A stretch of 64,000 bases of DNA from Siphlonurus alternatus (GCA_949825025.1 OX463784.1:12037283-12101282), one strand, 5' to 3'; positions 1 to 38,654 are shown, counted from the stretch's first letter. Numbers and translations are program-made. The notes: generated by a model from the sequence alone, not told the origin.

Positions 1-26
1 ACGCACCAGTCAGCTCGTCGTGGTCA

Positions 27-11868
<11,842 letters not shown>

Positions 11869-12647
11869 TGTTTTTAACAATTGTTTGTGTTATAAAGTTG
11901 AAGACATCCATGGGATGCTTATGACTGGAAGATCACTTGTTTTTTTATCACATGTAAAAAAAAAAAAATGGTGAAATGCGCGGGATTTATTTAAAATTTT
12001 GCAGAAGTGTCCGGATTCAGAAGTGTTTTATAGATTTAGATGATGATCGATTAAATCGAATTATAATTATAATACAGAGCAACTATATAAAAATATATTT
12101 TAATTCATTTAAAGAATTAAAGAAATTGACTCTTCTATAATTGTTATATAGTCCTAATATATATAACAAGTCCTAAAATGTAAGTAACTAAAAAAATTAT
12201 CCTTGGCAAAATGAATTAATTGCGATAAAAATAATTTATGTATTTAATTAAGTTTTACGTGTGTAATTTATATATAATATGTACTGCACCATAGCGTTCT
12301 AGAACTCCTTTCCAGGACGATATGGCTGCACTGTAAATAATTTTTTATAAAAAGTTAAAAAAAAGGACACATTAGTAAAATTAACCTATATATCAGATCA
12401 GCAATACGCTGGTATTAATTAATGGCCATAAAATTGAACACATGCAATTTCAAAGGTTTGCTCCAGGCACGCAGTAGCCCTACCCCTGGTAGCACAATCC
12501 ACTAGAAGCTCACTTACTTTCCACGTGGATATATAGTGGACCGATCACGTGGATTTCACATGGAGTATGACAATCATCGCACTACTTTTCCACTATGGAA
12601 ATATGGTGGGTCCTCCACCATGGATATTTCCACCATACTTCCATTAC

Positions 12648-12850
12648 CAGGCGCGGATCCAGTGGGGGACTGCAGACCCCCCCACCCTCCCCCAAAATTT
12701 TTGATTTAACATGGGCAATATAGGGAGTGTCTCAATTCAAATTTTTTTAGCATTGGCCTTATGGAGATAGCACCCCTACAAACAAAATTTTTCAGAACCC
12801 CCCTGCGGGGATCCCCCCCCCCCCCGATTTTTTTTCTGGATCCGCACCTG
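12648..12850. mobile_element. MITE with CAGGCGCGGATCCAG ends
   Basis: Inverted ends CAGGCGCGGATCCAG / CTGGATCCGCACCTG with C-runs and G-runs just inside. Related right ends occur at 35445-35459 (CCTGGATCCGCGCCTG) and 38638-38654 (CCTGGATCTGCGTCTG). Confidence 0.7.
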
Positions 12851-14748
12851 TCTATTAAAAATTTACTCTATCTTCACATTTTACTATAGGAAAACACAAT
12901 TTTACTACCCGTAGTAATGAAATAATAATGAAATAATTTTTTTAATTCTATGCTTTAATTGTAATTTAATTTTATATTTCATGAAATTATAATAGAATAT
13001 TATGCTTCAATAAACCTCACAGTAGCTAGATGGAGTCAGCTAGAAGTGGCGGCTGACATGCTGAGACCACTTTCCGATATTTTACCTCGTGAGTCGTTGA
13101 AATCACGGACGGGAGGCGCTTCGAAAAGCTGTTCTGGGTTCTGGAATTGAGAATACAAACTGCAGCAACAGGACAAAATATTTTTTGAAACAATGCCACA
13201 TAGACAAATCATACGAGAGATAATAGTCGATATTCCCGCATACCGCTCGTCCTGCTGCTTCAATGTAGATGAAGCTAGCAAAAATACATAAAACCTGAAA
13301 CCTTTATATTTCCTGCATGCTTGGTGTATTTAAGCAATTTTCAGAACCCTCCGGAGTAGATATGGACTGCCTGCATAACCCGTTCTGTATTTACTATTTA
13401 CGGATACTTTCACGGATTCAACAATTATAATATATTTTGTTAATGATTATGAATTCTTAATCTTTATTATCTTACTGTCTTTGAGATACTATTTGTAAAC
13501 TCTTACAGTTTATGCATTCACATTCTGCACCTGACTGACCCTTCAATAATGTCAAATTCACAGTGCACATAAAAAATAATCAGGGCAGAAAAATCTTACC
13601 AGTGCTGCTACATTAAAAAGGATATTTATTCTGCATACTGTACATGGCAGCAGTCAGCCAGGTCTACTGGCAGTTGCATGGTCTCCGAGATTTTCAAAAG
13701 ATGCAGCTGTGACGTCATCATGTTGTCTGCTTCCCAGCAACATGCCAGTGGCATTGTCATAATAATCGTCAGCTGATAATCCATGGAAAGGTTCAACCTG
13801 TGAACAGAAAAATGCATACTTAAAAAACATGCTTCGATTTAAATTAATTAAGTCAGAATTAAAGCACACCAATCGTCACTGCTTTGAAGTATAAACCTGA
13901 AATTAAACAATGTATGTACGTATATAATTAATACTTTACCTGGTAACCGGAACTGTATGCATATGTTCCTGTAAAACTTCAAATTTCTTGTCGGCTGAGT
14001 AGGTATCATATACTATACGTATGACTGTAAGTATACTGTATGCATTCTCACTATATATAATACACAGTATCATATATATTATACTGTAGCATTAAAAGTT
14101 AAAAACTTGTATCACACATTTTTGTGTATGGACACTTTAGTATGCATAATTATGCATAATTGAGTTCAGATGCATGCCTAAAAATTCTGCAATTTTCTTT
14201 ACTAAACTTATATAATGCAAAATGATTATGCATACAAGCAGTTGCTTGCGGTATGATACTGTATAATACTGTATGCATATGCTGCATATATTATATGATA
14301 CAGCATATTATAGGTAGGCCTTACCTACAACATTCATCATTCTTATGCACACAAAACAAAACCAACGTACCTGGTATCAGGCATAATACTTAAAAGACAC
14401 AATAATTAACACGTTTACCTTACATTTGGACACTGAAAACCTTCGTTAAGTCCATTACCAGAGGCGTAGAACAAACACCCATTGGGAAGGCAGCAAAACG
14501 AAAAAACGTGCATGGATGTTGGTGGTTTTACGCCACCTAAAATCAGAATTTATCACAAAGCAACTGGCACTAGCTTAATTACACATTACTTAAACGTATT
14601 CAGTATTAAAATATAACTTATCTGATCCAAATACGCTTGCTTTTTCATTTTATTATAAAAGAACACTTGATTGTAAACACCGGTACACGGCGTCGAAGAA
14701 ATTGCTCCGCATCCGGACTATTTTTGTAATTTCACAGCACTGAAATTC

Positions 14749-14762
14749 ATGCGCATGCGCAA
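14749..14762. promoter_or_regulatory. NRF-1-like palindrome, candidate promoter of the SLC44A1-like gene
   Basis: The palindrome ATGCGCATGCGCAA matches the NRF-1/Ewg half-site pair (GCGCATGCGC), typical of housekeeping promoters. It lies about 2.9 kb upstream of the transporter start codon on the minus strand, which would imply one or more non-coding 5' exons between. No 5' UTR exon could be fixed, so the link is inference. Confidence 0.35.
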
Positions 14763-16299
14763 TTTAAGGACTTAGTGCAATTTCACCGTCCGGCAGTGCA
14801 TCGTGGAGTTTTCGTGAGATTTTTCCACGCAAATCAATCTAATCGAATTAATAACGTAATAACAGTAAGAAAATATGAAAAAATATCACGGTATTACATA
14901 TCAAAGAGCAAGGATCTCTATTTAATCAAATATCTTAAATTTTTAATGTATGGACAATTGGTGGAACTGGTGGCCCAGTGGTCTTTCCACTGGTTTCCCA
15001 CGAAAAACATAGATTTTCTGCAATAATTTTTTTAAATGTTTTCAATGTAATTTTATTTATGATAAACAAATGTGTAGGGCTTTCCTTAATACACGGAATT
15101 CATTTTAAATCAATTACCGTAATTTTTAAACTAGTGGAAAAGGATGGAACATTTGTGGAAAAATCCATGTCCACACTTTTTCCACATTAATCCACACAAA
15201 GTCCACTACGAGTTCCACGAGTGTGCTACCAGGGACAGCAGACATAATGAAGCAAAAAGTGCAACGAAACGTGCTACATATATATGTCACAAGAATTAAT
15301 CTGAAAAAATAAAATTTGTTTAAATATAAGTAGTCTAGCTAGGGCAATAAATAAATAGATCGTATAAACTCCACCCTACATTTTTTTTAAATTAATATTA
15401 ATATGTTAAAGCACAGCCAAAAGGGAACCTAAAATTAAGGCTTTTTTTACTTTTATACTGTACAATATTTTCATGCAAATTGAAATATGATAGTAAAGCT
15501 AACATAAAATGAAATCACAGCTTTTTCAAGAGAATACAAGTTTTACTTTATTAAATCATATTTTCTTTTATTTCATATAATGTATATATATATTTTTTTA
15601 TAACTTTTTTTAATCAAACAATCACAATTTTTCTGAAAGACTCGCAATTTTTATAATTAAATCACGATTAACACTATAGATTAGAATAATAATTATTATA
15701 ATATGAGGTATCAAAAAAATACATTTTTATAAATTCATGCAGTGTTAGACATTAATCACTTTTTATAAACTATATTATTGTTTTTTACTTTTTGTAAACA
15801 CGGTAGTTATAACTTAATAAGTCTTAAGAATTTTTTTTCATTTTTGTTCCTTATAAAACTATTTTTTGTATTAATTAAGGATGAATCTCAGTAGGTTGAT
15901 ATCTCGCAATCGTACAGCCTGAATGCAACAAGACTTGCAGGGAACTTAGAACTCACCATCAGTAGGTGGCATACAAATTTTGAAGCGAATCTGTTTTATC
16001 AGTTTTGTGAAAACTGAGGTAGAAGTTTAACATTGGCCTTATGGACGAAAACCGGAAATGGAGCTGTTGTAAGAAAACTGCAAGACTGAATTCTCTCAAA
16101 CCATAAGCGATTAAGTTTTAGAACATTCTCGATTTTTTAAAATTTATTTCATTCGATTCGTTTGCAAGGAAATATTCTTTGATTCCGAAGTAACTGAGAT
16201 TAATCGTTAAACATAATTATCACTTTTATGAATTAGTAAATAAATTTCTACATATATATCCTGTAGATGAAACATGCAGCTTTGAAACTACTCAATCCA

Positions 16300-16628
16300 A
16301 TGGACAACATACATGAAAAAATTTAATTTCAGAAATCAATAGAGGGTACCAAATTATGCTACTCTGAATTTTTTCAGATTTTTTTGAGACCTGGAACTAG
16401 TTTTAAATAATTATTGAAAATCCTGTGATTTCAGTTGGCACCCCTGAATCCTTAATAAAAAGGATAGAGACTGGACGCCTATTGACGCCTCCAGGGGGCG
16501 TGGCCGCACTTTCAATAATTATGTAAAAATAGTTCTGGGTTTCAAAAAAATCTGAAAAAAATCAGAGAAGCATAATTTGGTACCCTCTATTAATTTCTGC
16601 AATAATTTTTTTCATGTATGTTGTCCAT
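16300..16628. mobile_element. Foldback MITE family A, copy 2 (subfamily with TGGACAACATACATGA ends)
   Basis: Inverted repeat with inner arms like copy 1, but the outermost bases are TGGACAACATACATGA and the centre (CACCCCTGAATCC...GGGGGCGTGG) is different. Lies in the intergenic region. Confidence 0.8.
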
Positions 16629-17093
16629 TTATATAGTGGGATAATATTATGAATCTTTTCAATAATATATATGGCACTTCATGTAAATAAATTTACATTG
16701 AAATAACATGAAATATACAGTCTCTTCAAGCAGTTCTGAATAGAAATAGGAACTTTATGTTTTAAAAATTAAAGGAACTTTTTTTTTCTCTATTTTAAAT
16801 TCATAAATTTAAGACATAAATTATATTTTACTGTAAAAATGAACTCGTATAACTATAGAAATTAATTTTAGAAAATTACCAATCACACACAACAAAATTT
16901 CAGTAATTTTGCCTCATTTTAACATTATAGTTCATGTAGAGCATCAATTCACAATTACAAGTACACATTTTAAAATATTATCAACATAATATAAAAACAT
17001 ACGAGCTAAATATAAAAAAAAAACAATTACAATTATTAAACAACAAGTTCTTTAGAATTGTTATAATAAATTATTGTAAATTTTATTTTTAAA

Positions 17094-17588
17094 AAAATTG
17101 GAATATCTGTAGATTTATATAGCCTTGGAAAAAAAATCCTTCACTGTGGGTAATATAGTTGGACTTAATTAAGTTTATTTTTATGAAAAATGACAATAGT
17201 ACATAGTCCGTTTTTAGTTATGGTCTTCAATGGCTTAATCCAGATTTTTTTTATTAAATAAATTGAAAAAAATATAGTAAATATATTAAGTATTGATACA
17301 AACTTTGGCAAGGGTATACTTCATCAATTTATAAATTTTTATGTGTAAAAAAATTGGAATATCTGTAGATTTATAGCCTTGGGAAAAAAAAATCCTTCAC
17401 TATGAGTAATATAGTTGGACTCAAGTTTATTTTTATGAAAAATGACAATAGTACATAGTCCGTTTTTAGTTATGGTCTTCAATGGCTTAATCTAGAATTT
17501 TTTTTATTACATAAACTGAAAAAAATTAGTAAATATATTAAGTATTGATACAAACTTTGGCAAGGGTATACTTCATCAATTTATAAAT
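17094..17588. repeat. Tandem duplication, two units of about 245 bp
   Basis: Units at about 17094-17339 and 17348-17588 share TTGGAATATCTGTAGATTTA, CATAGTCCGTTTTTAGTTAT and GGCAAGGGTATACTTCATCA almost without change. Intergenic, AT-rich. Confidence 0.85.
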
Positions 17589-18748
17589 CTCAGGTTAACT
17601 ATTTACCTGACTTTTAATGCAGTGAGGGTGTTTGTATGTGAATAATGTATACAGTACCTATTGCATAAAAATAAAATTATAAACTGCTGTAATTTGAAGA
17701 ACTTGCTGTTGTATTGCTTTAAAACAAGGGTACTGAAGGCAAGGAGGGTTATCAGTCAGGGTAGTATCCACTCCACCCTTTCCTCCTCTAGGCAAGGGGA
17801 TTATACATACAGAGTGGGTGGGTTGACATTCCTCTACCCACCAACAAACCTGACAAATTACACTCGTTTAAAGGAAATCTCACGAAAAATCAGTTTAATT
17901 ATACAAGTACTTCATACAATTAAGACAGAAAATGCCTATACTTAAAAATTAATAATAAGACAAGAGTATTTAGAAATATATCAGGCACTTAAGTAAGATT
18001 ATTAATACAGTATAAATTTTTGGTAAAATATTTTAAAAACTTTAAACATGTTTTTGTAAGAATATATGATAGAACATTTTGTTTCAAAGGCTTTTTACAA
18101 ATTTACCAAAAATTAAATACAAAGTAAAAAAATCATCAATAATTAGAAAAAAAATGAAGAACAATTATTTTGATTTACATTGGCTTAATTATCAGCAAAC
18201 TACAGTACAAAATAATGTAGAATGAAGATAATTAATAAAACAGGTATATTTGAATACATTGCAGATCTACACTTCATTCAAAAATTAAAAGGAGGTACAT
18301 CACTTTGATTGTAACTGTGACTTGAAAATCACAACCAATTTTTCCAAATTAATTAATTATCACTATGGCTGAATTATTATATCCACAATGACTTTTCAAC
18401 TCACTAATGATGCTGTGTAATTTTTGTGCTAGTTCTATTTCTTAGAAAATGTTGGCTGGTTTAGCTTCATGAAATAAAGGTGGATTTCCATAGAGTAATT
18501 TTGAGCAAAGGGGTGTTGCAAAAAATATGCACTTGCACCTTGTACTATGCCAACAATGCTACTATAAGCTTTAAAGTAGTGATATTGATATAAAAAAAAA
18601 CATTGAAATGCCTTGATTTTTTCATCTGAACTTATGGCTTTACTGCAAGTGCATCTTAATTTTCTACTACAAATACACATTGGCTCACGGAAAAATACTC
18701 CCTTTAACCAAATTTTATAACTAAACTCAACCAAAAAAGGTCACTTTC

Positions 18749-24849
<6,101 letters not shown>

Positions 24850-26095
24850 CTCTGCAAAATAATTTTAATTTAATTACTTTTCTGACCCAAGAATCTTGTA
24901 CTTAGTCCTATACTGACGAGCTACCAAAGCAAAAAGTCATTGTATCATGGCCGCCGAGCACAACCTTCTACGTACTTCACATTGTCGTGGTAAAATGGCG
25001 GACATCCTATTGTTCAGTATTATAGCTACCACCCCCTTCCTCCTCGTGACCTTGCCTCACTGACGACAGCGCCCCCATCTATCTATAGTATACAACATTC
25101 TTGGTCTGACTTGTCTTTACTCAAGAGTAGAAACTGTAGCAATGTTGACTCCAGAACATGCCGTAGCAAATGGTAAATTTTGTAGCATCCGTACAGAACC
25201 TTGCAATTTCTTGCGGCATTTAATTCATAGAAAAATTAATTTCATCTTGATTTTTTAATGGCATTCACACGATTTTCCGCAGCATATTATCAATCGCAGA
25301 TGAACGAAAGTATGTGAAAGGCTTTGCAGCAATTCTGCGGACTAGACTCCGTAACAATTTTAGAGTATTTATGTGAAAGCATGACCCTTTTACAGTATAT
25401 AAATATTAGCTATTTTGAGCTTCAATATATTATGCTAGCTCAAAACAGCATTATTAGCCTAAAGTTACCTTCATCCAAGTTTGTATCAATTTGTTGAATT
25501 TGTATAATATGCACACAGTACTGTATATACACGTAGCAGTACAATACATATCATATTCTGGAATGACAAGCTTCAACTTAAAAATGCCACAGCGCCGCAT
25601 TCTGACATCGCTCCGTAAGGTTTGTTAGGAGAAAAATTTTATTTATTTTTTCATTCAAATTCTATGCTGCACAAAATCTCGAATATTTTTTATGACGTAT
25701 GTAAAGTGATCTTTCCCGTGGCCCATAAGAATTATTAATCTTGCCCTTCATAAGAACCGTCGGAAAAGATTAAAAACCAGGTACCGCTGGGTTAAAAAGG
25801 ATAGGAAGCTTGATAGAACATGTTCGTCGCGCGCAGTTCGTGCGCTGGATTTTCATTGGCTGAGAGAATTGTGTCGTCAATGTTGAAGCTTCTCATTCTG
25901 GGAATATAAGAATTCTCCAAGGACAAACAAAATACAAGTTTCAAATTTTATTGCAGTCATACTGCAGCTGCATGGTTTAACTTTTTTTTTTTTTTTTAAA
26001 TATTGCACGAAATTTATATTCATATTATACTGCAAGACTGCGACTTATTACTGTGCAGAATGTGATATATGATACATATATCATATATATTTTAT

Positions 26096-26275
26096 ATATA
26101 TGTGTGTATTTTATTATTGATTATAATAGAAAATCAATAATAACAAAAATTAATTAATTAATATGTCAAGGTTATTTTTTAAAGTTATGTCAATTTGTAA
26201 AATATGTAATCTGTTTTATAATCTTGTATTATTAGCGCAAGCTAAAATAAAGAATATTTCAATATGTAATTGCAT
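26096..26275 (+). mobile_element. 5'-truncated LINE tail, inverted relative to the 27.9-28.6 kb remnant
   Basis: About 175 bp nearly identical to the reverse complement of 27950-28160, including AAAATCAATAATAACAAA and GCGCAAGCTAAAATAAAG. The two copies form an inverted pair around the hAT element. Confidence 0.7.
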
Positions 26276-26517
26276 TCACATACATAATTAATTATTATGC
26301 TATATAATGCTATACTGAACATGGTGGGTAAATTTAAGTTATTGGATCTAACTTTACCTATATACCTTTAATACTGAATATACACGTACAGTAATTAGTC
26401 AATGTAATGCTCTGCTTCAAGCCAAATAAACGGCAGTAAAATTTTTTGACAACAACAAATTTTCTGTCAGATTCAGTCAAAAAATGCATGTTAGCCTGCT
26501 GCAGCCTGCACGCCGCC

Positions 26518-27378
26518 TAGGGATCGGCGATATTTTTCGATACTACTCGATACCCGATACTTTTCTGGCGATATATCGATACTATCGAGTACTTTTCTAA
26601 GCCGATAATTATCGGGTATTCGATACTAAATTATGAGTATCGCGGCCGATACTATTTATCAAAAAATGCATGCAAAAGTCACTCGCGGTAATCAAAAACC
26701 AAGGCAAGACAAAAAAATATTTATCAGTTAAATAGGTTTTCGTCCATGAGTTAGATACTATGCGTTTTTAAATTCTTTTTCCAATACGAAAATCTACTCG
26801 TTTGATCGAAAATACGCGATTGGCCATTTACTACTACAAGATGGCTTCCACTAGCTGGCAGTGGCAATCAATACCTCCGATAGTTTCACTTACTATTGGC
26901 TCGAGAGTACTTGGCTTTGGCAGATTATAGTAGCCTCTCTATAAGCTAGCTATAGAGTAGGTCGTATGGTAGGAATGATTTATACTTATACTTTCACCGA
27001 TATATCCGCAAAAGTATTACAAATTATTCATTTATATACAGAGTACACAGGTACAGGTTAGTATTTTCAAGATGGCGGAATACTTGAAAACTTGTTGTGT
27101 ATTTTTTTTAAAATTATTATAATTATACTGTATAACGTACATAAAAAATAAATGTTGGTAATATTTACTACATTAAGAGAAAAATGTATTTTTATCCCCC
27201 CCCCCCCCCAAAGCTAAAAAATATGCTGAATTTTAATATTTTTAAAATTACCGCCGATATTTTCCGATATATCGAAATATCGATATATTTTGAGCCGATA
27301 ATATTTATGAGTATTAATACTTTTTAAAGTACTCGATATAAAAAGTATCGATACTTTTTTCACTATCGCCGATCCCTA
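26518..27378. mobile_element. hAT-type non-autonomous element with perfect 8-bp target duplication
   Basis: 861 bp with inverted ends TAGGGATCGGCGATA / TATCGCCGATCCCTA. The direct repeat ACGCCGCC lies immediately outside at 26510-26517 and 27379-27386. An 8-bp duplication is diagnostic of the hAT superfamily. The inner ends hold many CGATA/TATCG motifs, likely transposase-binding subterminal repeats. No transposase frame. Confidence 0.85.
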
Positions 27379-27944
27379 ACGCCGCCCTGCTGCACCTGTT
27401 GTGTGAGCAAGCTGTGGAAAGCAACAGGCTAACCAAGAACAAATTTTCGCATAATATACTCACCAATAATAATTTCAGATTAAATAATATGATGTATAGT
27501 CTTACCTCAGTTTAGCAATTTGACAAAATTTTCATTAAAATAAAGATATTTTAGTAAATTACGACAATCATCCACTTGCCGACAACTCCAAACTCCAGCT
27601 GATAAGAATTTGAAGAATTCAAACTTTTCAAAGCTGCCAACTTAATAAAATAAAATTGTTCTATTTCTAGGATTTTATTTTTGTTTCTAAATTTTACCAA
27701 CAGGTAAAAAAGCAACTAATTAATTAATAACGTTCTTTTTAGTCATTTACTGATACTAGGAGATAAAGTTGTTTTACTGAATGATTATTCAGTAGATTAG
27801 GAATCTTGCAGAAGAGTTATTACAGTAGTTTTAAAATTGTTTATTGAATCCCCTACGGGTAGGCAACTGCTTAAACAATAATGCATCAACAATTGCATAC
27901 ATACAAGGGGTTTATTTTATTCTGACGTGAGTCAAAGCTTTTGA

Positions 27945-28610
27945 ATCTGAATCTATATTGAAATATTCTTTATTTTAGCTTGCGCTAATAATACAAGATT
28001 ATAAAACAGATTACATATTTTACAAATTGACATAACTTTAAAATAACCTTGACATATTAATATATATTGTTGACATAAATAATAACATAATTTATAATTT
28101 TATAATTAATTTGTTATTATTGATTTTCTATTATAATCAATAATAAAATACACACATATTATATGTATATATCATATTAGATAATTTCATATTACATATG
28201 CCTACAGTAAAATTAACTAAATACAAATTACAAATTATAATTAGACCATCAAATAAATCGACTAAATTATATTCGCTATTACATACAGTCTAATTAATAT
28301 ATATAATTATTTTTTTTATTATTATTATAATTTACCTGCTATAAGGAAACTTGTCTTTTACAAACTGTATACAATATCTCTTAAATTGTTTTTTACTTTC
28401 ACAATTCTTAATATCATCAGGTAATTTATTAAATAAAGACTTCCCACAATTATAAATGGATTTTTCAGTACTTTGTTTCCTTACAGAATTTCTAAAATAG
28501 TTATTACAGCCTCTTGTGTTGTAGGAATACAATTCACTATTTTTTACTAAATCTTTTTTAAAATGTTCTGGAAATTTATCATTAACTATAATATCATAAA
28601 AAAATAACAA
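27945..28610 (-). pseudogene. 3' end of a non-LTR retrotransposon (LINE) ORF2 remnant plus 3' UTR
   Basis: The minus-strand frame at 28610-28332 ends SLFNKLPDDIKNCESKKQFK, preceded by YSYNTRG. The NTR ... N-x-LP-x-x-IK ... K-x-FK pattern is typical of the C-terminus of Jockey/CR1/RTE-like reverse transcriptase proteins. The 3' UTR runs down to GCTTGCGCTAATAATAC at about 27975. 5'-truncated and inactive. Confidence 0.65.
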
Positions 28611-29226
28611 TATTATCTTCTTGTATTATAATCTATAATTATAATACAAAAATAATATACTTGAAAATATGATATAAAATTTATTCATAATCCAAAATAA
28701 ATCTTCTGAACTACTTTAAGTACGTACCTGCAATATTACCAGAAAAATAAGTTTTAAAACAAAAACACAATAAAAAATATTGTACTAGCTGTACTTTCTA
28801 GAGCCCCGTTTGCCAACATACAATAATAACAATAAAAAAGTATTGGAATTATTTACGTTGTTACCACTTCCCACGGCGAGTTGCTTTCAAAAAATCATAA
28901 AATTAACAATATAATGTAATTGTAGTGGCAGGATCTACAACTTATTTTGTGATCTGTGATGTGTATCTATTTGTTGTACACAGTGATCCACGTTGTTATT
29001 TATGTACGGACGATCGACGTAATGTTTTGAGTTTAAAATTGTTGACTTTCTTTTGTTGTGTAATCAATCGAATAGCAATAAAGTGAATCAAGATCATGAA
29101 TTATGGTTTCTGTGAGGTATATATATACTGGAGAGCGACGTCGTCACTCTCCGGTGCTTCCTGTAATTTTAAATCAATTTACCGGAAGCACCATAACCAA
29201 TTAATTAACATCAACACCAAAAAACA

Positions 29227-29541
29227 TCACATGAAATGCACCTTTAAAATCAATCTGAAAAACGCTGTGAACGCGTCCTGTGAAGTCATCATAGTCATGC
29301 AAATGTTTATCACGCAATTAAGCATAGGAAAAGATGTTAGTGTCTTTCCTGTCAATTTTGAGGATGTTAAAGGGTTCGAAAAAAATCGATCTAAAAAAAT
29401 TTGAAAATACAAAACTCGAGGTCTTCTATCCAAATAAGTAATTAAAATATTTGATGAAGGTTTTCCATTAAAATAATGAGTACAAGGACATAGGAAGTCA
29501 TCATATCCTCTCCACGCAGTTGCTATCTCAATCTTCATCAT
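29227..29541 (-). other. Unassigned open frame of 104 codons
   Basis: Starts MMKIEIATAWRGYDDFLCPC. I do not recognise it. It sits between TE remnants and the MITE at 29.6 kb, has AT-biased composition and no splice or promoter context I can support. It could be a fragment of a transposon protein or chance. Confidence 0.2.
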
Positions 29542-29583
29542 GACAGCAGCGGTATGGAGAAATAAAATTTATTTAAAAAAAAA

Positions 29584-29896
29584 GAGTACCAACCTCAAAA
29601 TTTTTTATTACAGAAATGGATAGAGGGTGCAAAAATATGCTACTCTGAATTTTTCAGATTTTTCTGAGACCGGGAAGTATTTTTAAAAAAATATTGAAAG
29701 TCCGTTTTATGACGTCACGGGCGTTAATGTCCTATCCTTTTCTTAAGGAGAGGCGCCTCGTGACGTCATCAAAATGGAATTTCAATATTTTTTTAAAAAT
29801 ACTTCCCGGTCTCAGAAAAATCTGAAAAAATTCAGAGTAGCATATTTTTGCACCCTCAATCTATTTCTGCAATAAAAACTTTTGAGGTTGGTACTC
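29584..29896. mobile_element. Foldback MITE family A, copy 3
   Basis: Ends GAGTACCAACCTCAA / TTGAGGTTGGTACTC. Arms carry TGCAAAAATATGCTACTCTG and AAACCGGGAAG-like blocks; the centre carries GTGACGTCA on both sides. Confidence 0.85.
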
Positions 29897-29969
29897 CAAT
29901 GTGTCCCGTCTCGAATTATTACTTTTTTTATCAAACATTAGTATATACTTTTTAAATAATAATGGACCT

Positions 29970-30050
29970 GCATTATTTTTTTTTATTCAAGAAATGAATA
30001 GATCGAGGATGCCAAATTATGCTACTCTGATTTCTTTCGAGTGAATCTTA
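29970..30050. mobile_element. Half copy of MITE family A
   Basis: Only the left arm is recognisable (TTTATTCAAGAAATGAATAG ... CCAAATTATGCTACTCTGAT); no matching right arm follows. Confidence 0.5.
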
Positions 30051-30052
30051 AT

Positions 30053-30395
30053 GTATTTTTTATTGACATGTCTTTTAGCTTTTAGAAGATGAATAAAAAT
30101 TTTGAATTTGGTTTTGATTATTCCAAAGTCCAGGAACTAATTTTAGAAAAATATTGAAAGTGTGGCCACGTGGACCTAAATTGCAAAGGTCCAAAGCCAG
30201 GGGAACTACGTAGTGGAAAAGCGCAACGATTTCTGTATTTTATTGACATGTCTTTTAGAAGTTGAATAAAATTTTGAATTTGGATTTTGATTATTCCAAA
30301 GTTCAGGAACTAATTTTAGAAAATATTAAAAGTGTGGCTACGTGGACCGAAATTGCAAAGGTCCAAAGCCAAGGGAACTACGTAGTGGAAAAGCG
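30053..30395. repeat. Tandem duplication, two units of about 180 bp
   Basis: Both units start near TTATTGACATGTCTTTTAG and share GATTATTCCAAAGT, AGGAACTAATTTTAGAAAA, GCAAAGGTCCAAAGCCA and ACTACGTAGTGGAAAAGCGC. The second unit continues into the 5S-headed SINE; the first stops at the unit boundary. Confidence 0.75.
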
Positions 30396-30502
30396 CACTG
30401 GGTGCATGGGAAACGTGATTTGTGTCGAAAATCGTCACCCCTAACTCGGCGTTACTTGACTTCGGTGATCTGACGAGACCCGGTCCAGTGCACTGGGCTT
30501 CC
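30330..30502 (-). mobile_element. 5S-rRNA-headed SINE, copy 4 (partial)
   Basis: Reverse head CTCGGCGTTACTTGACTTCG, GTGATCTGACGAGACCCGGT is well kept, with the start of the body (GGTCCAAAGCCAAGGGAACT, GTGGAAAAGCGCA). The tail is missing. Confidence 0.65.
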
Positions 30503-30707
30503 TTAATTTATTTTATCAGCTTTTTAAGACAGCGCGCATGCATGGACTCATGCATGTATAAAAATCATGGAATTCTAGAACGAAGCAGAACTTTTTGAAC
30601 ATAAAAAACCTAAAATAATGAGTTCAAGGACACAAAAAGGCGTGACTATCGCAAAATTTGATCAGTTTCTGTCGCAAACATCACACATATGTCGATCATT
30701 CATCACG

Positions 30708-38491
<7,784 letters not shown>

Positions 38492-38499
38492 ATCGTCAA

Positions 38500-38654
38500 A
38501 TAGGAGCGGACCCACAACCAAATTTCGGAAGGGGCTGATATCATAAGGCTAATGTTAAAAAAAAAAAAAAATGAAATAGAGAAATTCCTATATTTTTCAT
38601 GTTAAAAATCTGAATTTTCGGGGGGAAGTTGAGCCATCCCTGGATCTGCGTCTG
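38500..38654. mobile_element. Diverged relative of the CAGGCGCGGATCCAG MITE in the OBP-A 3' flank
   Basis: The left end (AGGAGCGGACCCA) and right end (CCTGGATCTGCGTCTG) are weakly inverted. It starts about 10 bp after the OBP-A stop codon, so it is probably part of the 3' UTR. Confidence 0.45.

Larger units (their letters stand above)
11869..18748. other. Gene-free stretch between the transporter and the RING gene
   Basis: Apart from the MITEs at 12648 and 16300, the NRF-1-like site and the tandem duplication at 17094, it holds AT-rich sequence and two regions rich in TCCAC/GTGGA motifs (about 12490-12640 and 14940-15235) that both carry CCCTGGTAGCACA at one end, in opposite orientation. Short open frames here have no recognisable content. 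It should also contain the 5' UTR of the transporter and the 3' UTR of the RING gene. Confidence 0.6.
24852..30707. other. Gene-free, transposon-rich stretch between the RING gene and the OBP cluster
   Basis: Holds the LINE remnants, hAT element, family A MITEs, the 180-bp tandem duplication and a partial SINE. The RING gene's non-coding first exon and promoter should lie in the first part; ATGGCCGCCG (24948) and AAAATGGCGG (25000) are YY1-like motifs in opposite orientation there. TATAAAA at 30557 and TCAGTT at 30662 are the only core-promoter-like motifs before OBP-A. Confidence 0.5.

Noticed and set aside
13626..13872. Two minus-strand frames as 5' exons of the transporter
   Set aside because: The transporter's ATG at 11868 already gives a full family-like N-terminus after an in-frame stop, and these frames show no similarity.
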